Assembly (NCBI GenBank): GCA_903813345.2 | Contig: CAIIXF020000003.1 | Coordinates: 7,093,815-7,157,814 of the forward strand | Source: Owenia fusiformis | Taxonomy: Eukaryota; Annelida; Polychaeta; Sabellida; Oweniidae | Reading direction: 5' to 3' | Length of the DNA stretch: 64,000 nucleotides | Part shown: positions 59,516 through 64,000 of the stretch, one piece after another | Position numbering within the stretch: position 1 is the stretch's first letter | How the letters are laid out: every line of letters starts with the position of its first letter | Made by a program: the position numbers and the translations under genes | The notes under the pieces: generated by a model | Database searches by the model: none | What the model was told of the DNA's origin: nothing | Seen by the model: the letters and a program-made list of their open reading frames with translations, nothing else

Positions 59516-60978
59516 TAAAGGTCCATGTGCATTGTGCAGTATGGCAAGTGATTTTAGATTGTCATATCTTTCATCATGGGTACTTTCTGGCCATCAATAC
59601 AGTGGTTTTTATTAAAACAATATTTTTTTCTTTCAAGTGAAGCGCCCAACCCGCTTCACAGAGTTCCAAAAATAACGAGGAATGACCAAGTATTAACGAA
59701 TATATCAGAAAAAAATCAAAGGATGGGTATCGATATGGCAAACTTTTTGAACACACGTTTCTCTTAAACCAGTCATCAAAAAATTCTGAAAATTTTACAC
59801 ATTGTCAATTTAATGGTCATCCTTTAAATGGTAACAATATAATTTGAAATACGGTAGATATATATACTTTTCTCTGTATTGTTTTAGAAAAAACATCGGA
59901 CACTTTTTTTGGTCTTGGTATCATATGTTCGGAATGATATGAAACATCTATCTGAACCTCATTGGAACAAAATGACATAAACACAACGTGTTTAAGTCTC
60001 TCAATATTGTAAGTATACAAAGGAAAGTTTGGTTGATTTAAAAAAGTATCTTGTTAATGAAATTAAAGGTTAATCTTAGTTTTTATCTTTTTCGGGGGTT
60101 TTTGTTTTAATTTTTTGAATACTTTTTGTTGAATCAACCAAAATTTCCTTTGTACAACTATAATATTGGAAAGTCTAAGAAAATGTTGTATATGCTATTT
60201 TGTTAAAACAAGCTTCGGAAAGATATTTTATCTCATTCTCAAGAAATGGTAAAAAGGAACAAAAAACTATTGCACTAAAAAACAAAAAAAATTAACAAAA
60301 ACAGTTATATAAAATATATAAAAATTATTTTCGCATTAAATTGTTGTCAATCAGTCAACATTACATAAAAGACCGTGTTTTTTACAGAATGTTTTCAATA
60401 ATTGGTTTAAGAGAAAAACATTGTTGAATTCAGTTCTCCATATCGATACCGATCCTTTCCAAAGAAATATAGTGGGCTATAATAGAAAACATGACGCATT
60501 TTGTAAATCGATTCTTTTTAAGATTTCTCGACTTTTACAAGAAAAAATGATGATCTGTCATCAAATTAAAAAAACAAGGTATAACTTTAGATCGATATCT
60601 AACAGTCTATAGTGGAAATATAGGAGATAATCGTGGAAAACAATTCCTTCACCTCGAGGGGCTCTGCTGGGGAGTTCTTCAATCACAGTGTCAATATAGT
60701 TAGATTCTTGCTTTATTTTAGCGATCTTTACCGTATTCTCTCCAATAATGATACATATCATTATTGTAAAAATATGCTGTTACTTTCGTTGCAAATAAGG
60801 CATTTTTGGCAAGAAAAATTCCCATATATGAAATTCCCGGGGATTTTTGACTTCTCTCATATATGGACGCTCTTTGTAATGGGTTACAATGGGAATTTCA
60901 ATTTCAAAAGCGCCTTGGGCGCTTATTATGGCGAATATGGTATCTAGAATCACTTGCCATACTGCACATGGACCTTTA
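59516..60978. mobile_element. Foldback-like palindromic element, 1.46 kb
   Basis: Outer ends pair: AAAGGTCCATGTGCATTGTG on the left against CTGCACATGGACCTTTAG on the right, then ATGGCAAGTGATT with AATCACTTGCCAT. Inner arms also pair imperfectly (TATCGATATGG... TTTCTCTTAAACCAG near 59,730, inverse near 60,410-60,460; TACAAAGGAAA near 60,015, inverse near 60,148). The centre is near 60,090. No coding region recognised. Confidence 0.65.
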
Positions 60979-61090
60979 GGAAATAATGCCTGAAAGGAAT
61001 GTTCATTATCCCATTGAACGAAGTTCGGAGGGATATAGGGAACACCTCCGTCCGTCCGTCCAGGCAATAACTCAAATACCGTTGGCCCGA
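60935..61090 (+). repeat. 156-bp direct repeat, left copy
   Basis: Nearly identical over 156 bp to 62,513-62,668 (one difference seen, CTCCGTCC against CTCTGTCC). It contains the end of the foldback element and the head of the CCGTCC-type element, so the junction itself has been duplicated. Confidence 0.85.
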
Positions 61091-62512
61091 TTTTGTTCAT
61101 ATTTTGTACACATATATCTTTAGTGCCGATTTTACAGTAATTTAGGTGCAATATGTAAAACTGTAATAGCAATATGTTTTATATGTTAAAAAATTATATA
61201 GGACATTAATAAATCTAGAAATGTAGATATTCAAGAAGCACATTCGTCTACGCGGTAGCTAGGCGTCGTCGTTGGTTAAAGTCCCTGTCTAAAGTTTGAA
61301 AATATTTTTTTATCATTCATTTACTATTTGACAGGACTTAAAAAGTGATTTTAATTTTTTTTTGAAAAAAAAGTTGTGAGCATTTCATTTCTCAAATATT
61401 CAAATTTCCCGCCATTTTTCAAAAAAAGTTGAAATTTCTTAATCATCAAATATTTCTTAATGCATTTCAAAAAAGATTATATTTTTAACACCAATGCAAA
61501 GGTTGAACAAAAGACACACTATTTCAACAATAAAATCATATTAAATGGGCCACTTCAATGTTTTAGCTTATCAAAAATATTTTGAAACATTAGTGATGTC
61601 ACTAAGGTAACAAAAACTTTTTGAAAAAAATTGAATTTTTTTTTTCGATGTTAATCTTTTCTAAATATGCTAGACTTTCATAGAAAACCAATATTGATTG
61701 TCTAACCAGGTTAAAAGGAAGAATAAATTATGTTTTAGATATCATTGTACCATTGGTCTCTATGAGAACTAAAATTTTGAAATGCATTTTTCTCAGAACC
61801 ATTTTCATGCACTGATAAGTTCATTTCTCGCTTGTTTATTAACTGATTTTCTTGATTTTTTGGGCAAAAAACATGAGAGGATGTATGCTATGCATTGGTA
61901 TGAATTGTGGCTAATTAGAAGATATGAGTGACCTCTAAAAGTTGGTTTTAAATAAATTCACAAATTTTGGAACAAAAAGTCTATCAAAAACCACTTTTTG
62001 AAATTAAAAAAAAAAGTTTCACATATCACACTTTGATAACATTGGGTATAAGCCAAAGTGGTTTAAACTTTACATGGGGCCTTTAAAAACAAAACAAAAC
62101 AAACAACAAAGCAATGAGCGTTTGTAAAATATAGTTACTTTTTTATAATTGCATTACAATTAGGTGCTAGGCCAATCTTGGTCGGCGGCGTGCATCTACG
62201 CGGTAGCTAGGCGTCGTCGTCAGTTAAAAAGCAACAACATTGTTTGTTTGTAAATAATGATTATTTTCAATTTAACATAAATTGTATACATGTATCTCCT
62301 TTATATAAAGGGCAATAAATATATACATACATACATACACATGGCAGCCATCTTGAAAAATGGCGGTCTTTACGCGTTATTTTACAATTTTTGCTGTAAC
62401 TCATAAAGTAGTGGAGCGATTTTGTTCATATTTGGTTTGTGAATAATATAAGCATGGCACACTGTCCAATGACACTTTTGGTAGAAGGCGGTCATTTTGA
62501 AAAATGGCCCCC
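61007..62512. mobile_element. CCGTCC-type element with an internal insertion
   Basis: Head ATCCCATTGAACGAAG, then CCGTCCGTCC and AATAACTCAAATACCG as in the 54,757 element. The body resumes at 62,338 (CACATGGCAGCCATCTTG) after an insertion at 61,244-62,337. In the uninterrupted copy (54,757) these two parts are adjacent. The right end runs into a second copy of the upstream flank. Confidence 0.65.
61244..62337 (+). mobile_element. 1.09-kb insertion with TACA-repeat tail
   Basis: Interrupts the CCGTCC-type element. CACAT flanks both sides (61239-61243 and 62338-62342). Starts TCGTCTACGCGGTAGCTAGG and ends in (TACA)n. The 26-bp segment beginning TCTACGCGGTAGC occurs at 61,247 and again at 62,195. 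The tail and variable flanks suggest a retroposon, but no frame supports this. Confidence 0.5.
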
Positions 62513-62668
62513 ATATGGTATCTAGAATCACTTGCCATACTGCACATGGACCTTTAGGAAATAATGCCTGAAAGGAATGTTCATTATCCCATTGAACGAA
62601 GTTCGGAGGGATATAGGGAACACCTCTGTCCGTCCGTCCAGGCAATAACTCAAATACCGTTGGCCCGA
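62513..62668 (+). repeat. 156-bp direct repeat, right copy
   Basis: Partner of 60,935-61,090. After 62,668 the homology stops inside the CCGTCC element head and a different repeat (copy B of the 6,973 repeat) begins. Confidence 0.85.
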
Positions 62669-62669
62669 C

Positions 62670-62832
62670 TTTTTGCAAAGGTCAAATTGGCAACTCAGTC
62701 CAGTTCCATCACCATGGCAAGGACATAAAACAAATGCGCTATTGATTATTTCATGCTCTGCTGTCATATGAAATACTTTGTTTGGATTAGCTGGAATCAG
62801 ACACACCTTACTTAGCTATGTGTGAATTTAAT
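62670..62832 (+). repeat. Dispersed repeat, copy B
   Basis: Shares TGCAAAGGTCAAATTGGCAA and GACACACCTTACTTAGC plus TATGTGTGAATTTA with 6,973-7,170. Longer and better preserved in the middle than copy A. Nature unknown. Confidence 0.55.
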
Positions 62833-63877
62833 ATCAAGATTAACATTACATGTTTTATAGTTGAATCAATAACTGAACAGTTCAAAAGAACTTTTTGGAA
62901 TTCAAATTGATAATGATAACATGCACATTTTTAATATCATTGAATATAATCACAAAATGCTTACCTCTTTTTGCGTCATCTACAAAGCTATGATTGACAC
63001 ATAGATTTATATTACATTGTAAAAAATAGAATTAAGAGTTCTGAGAACTGTAGGTAATTATTAACTTATCTACATCCATTGTGTTTTATCAGTTGTAAGT
63101 GCTATCATTCTGATATTGTATTTGATATATAAGGTATACCATGTTAAAGGCTAATATAAAATAACACATGAAAATAGTTATGAAGAAGAAAGGTAATATT
63201 AGTATTATATGTGACATATATTTGAATCAGTAATGTTAACTCACAAATCAATGGGACAGATGGGATACAAGGAGGGGGGGGGGTCAATGACCCCAAATTC
63301 AAAGATGACATACGCTTATAATGTAAACCTGTATTGAGATGACATACGTCTCCGATTGGTCAAAATCGACAAGCAAAATAGCGGCCTCAAAATTTTCGAA
63401 ATATGCTTCAAATAATATTGTGTTCATTTCTGGTGTGTTAACCAATACCAGAGTTTCTTATTTCATATCAAGATAAAGAAAAGTGAACAGAATATACATC
63501 AATTAAAACATCGCATCGAAGTTTAGTATTTGGAAACTAGCCAGTGAAAATTCAAACAGACTAAGGTGGTTAGCAAGAGAGATGTACTTTTGTTTGTTAT
63601 CTCTAACATGTCCTTCATTTGAAAAAGATAGTTACTGCTATATGGTTCTATATCTCTTAAGATAAAACTTTTTAACATTCAATGTCATGATTCAAATTGG
63701 AAATAAAACCTTTTTACATTTAACGACAAGGTATATCCAGTGTGAGTCAGACAAAATGCTACCTACCCACATAATGTTGCATAACTTTTTCTATCTGCAT
63801 AAATTCTGACTTGTCCTTTTGCATAGTAAAACTTTACTCCATGGAGCAGCTCCAGAGGAAGTTTTAGATTACTAGCT
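62833..63877. other. No gene seen
   Basis: AT-rich sequence with no recognised exon. The missing C-terminal DHX35 exons were looked for here and not found. Confidence 0.4.
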
Positions 63878-64000
63878 GAATTACTCAGATGCGAGTAGGT
63901 AGTTACCAGTTCCGCCACCAGGTGGCTGGTTCTGGGGAATTAACATGGCAGGGTATTACAAAATTCCCTTAAACTTGAATATGCATCAGTTTTAGTGGTT
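63878..64000 (-). repeat. Dispersed repeat at window end, inverse of 19,870-19,992
   Basis: Shares CTCAGATGCGAGTAGGTAGT and CCACCAGGTGGCT in inverted orientation with the copy at 19,870. Cut by the window edge. Confidence 0.7.

Overview
The window is AT-rich, intron-rich animal DNA. The genes have many short exons with GT/AG introns, and repeats are dense: MITEs, foldback elements, non-LTR retrotransposon fragments and minisatellites. Gene content (a SOCS6-type protein, the DEAH-box helicase DHX35, invertebrate-style beta-1,4-N-acetylgalactosaminyl/galactosyltransferases, a ZAR1-like zinc protein) and repeat style suggest an invertebrate bilaterian, perhaps a mollusc or relative. The species cannot be fixed from sequence alone.

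Layout. (1) 1-2,340: an intronless SOCS6-like gene on the minus strand. (2) A 1.1-kb head-to-head intergenic region, half of it a hAT-type MITE with a perfect 8-bp target duplication. (3) 3,466-52,110 plus: DHX35. Nineteen exons could be joined in frame (594 codons). About 100 C-terminal residues were not found and should lie beyond 64,000. Exons 1-14 are at 3,466-11,959 and exons 15-19 at 48,293-52,110. (4) The 36.3-kb intron 14 of DHX35 holds two complete antisense six-exon beta-4-glycosyltransferase genes. Copy 1 (12,280-28,393, 399 aa) and copy 2 (40,198-45,536, 380 aa) arose by segmental duplication. Copy 1 has an 11-kb first intron filled by foldback elements and MITEs; copy 2 is compact but carries two minisatellites. 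Between the copies lie three retrotransposon fragments, a 539-bp direct-repeat pair and a 163-bp satellite. (5) 52,111-64,000: a decayed retrotransposon, a mariner element disrupted by another element, a four-exon ZAR1-like gene on the minus strand (57,024-59,246) and more foldback or CCGTCC-rich elements.

Most notable points. The two nested glycosyltransferases keep all recognisable catalytic motifs and both have Leu where vertebrate B4GALT1 has Tyr289, which predicts GalNAc rather than Gal transfer. A 44-bp minisatellite (27 units) grew out of the stop-codon region of copy 2, while copy 1 has a single unit. Several mobile insertions in one paralogue have a clean empty site in the other, which orders events after the duplication. 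A 5-kb foldback element has roughly 2-kb arms made of ~365-bp tandem units.

All gene models come from reading splice sites and frames by eye. Family names rest on motif recognition, not database searches.
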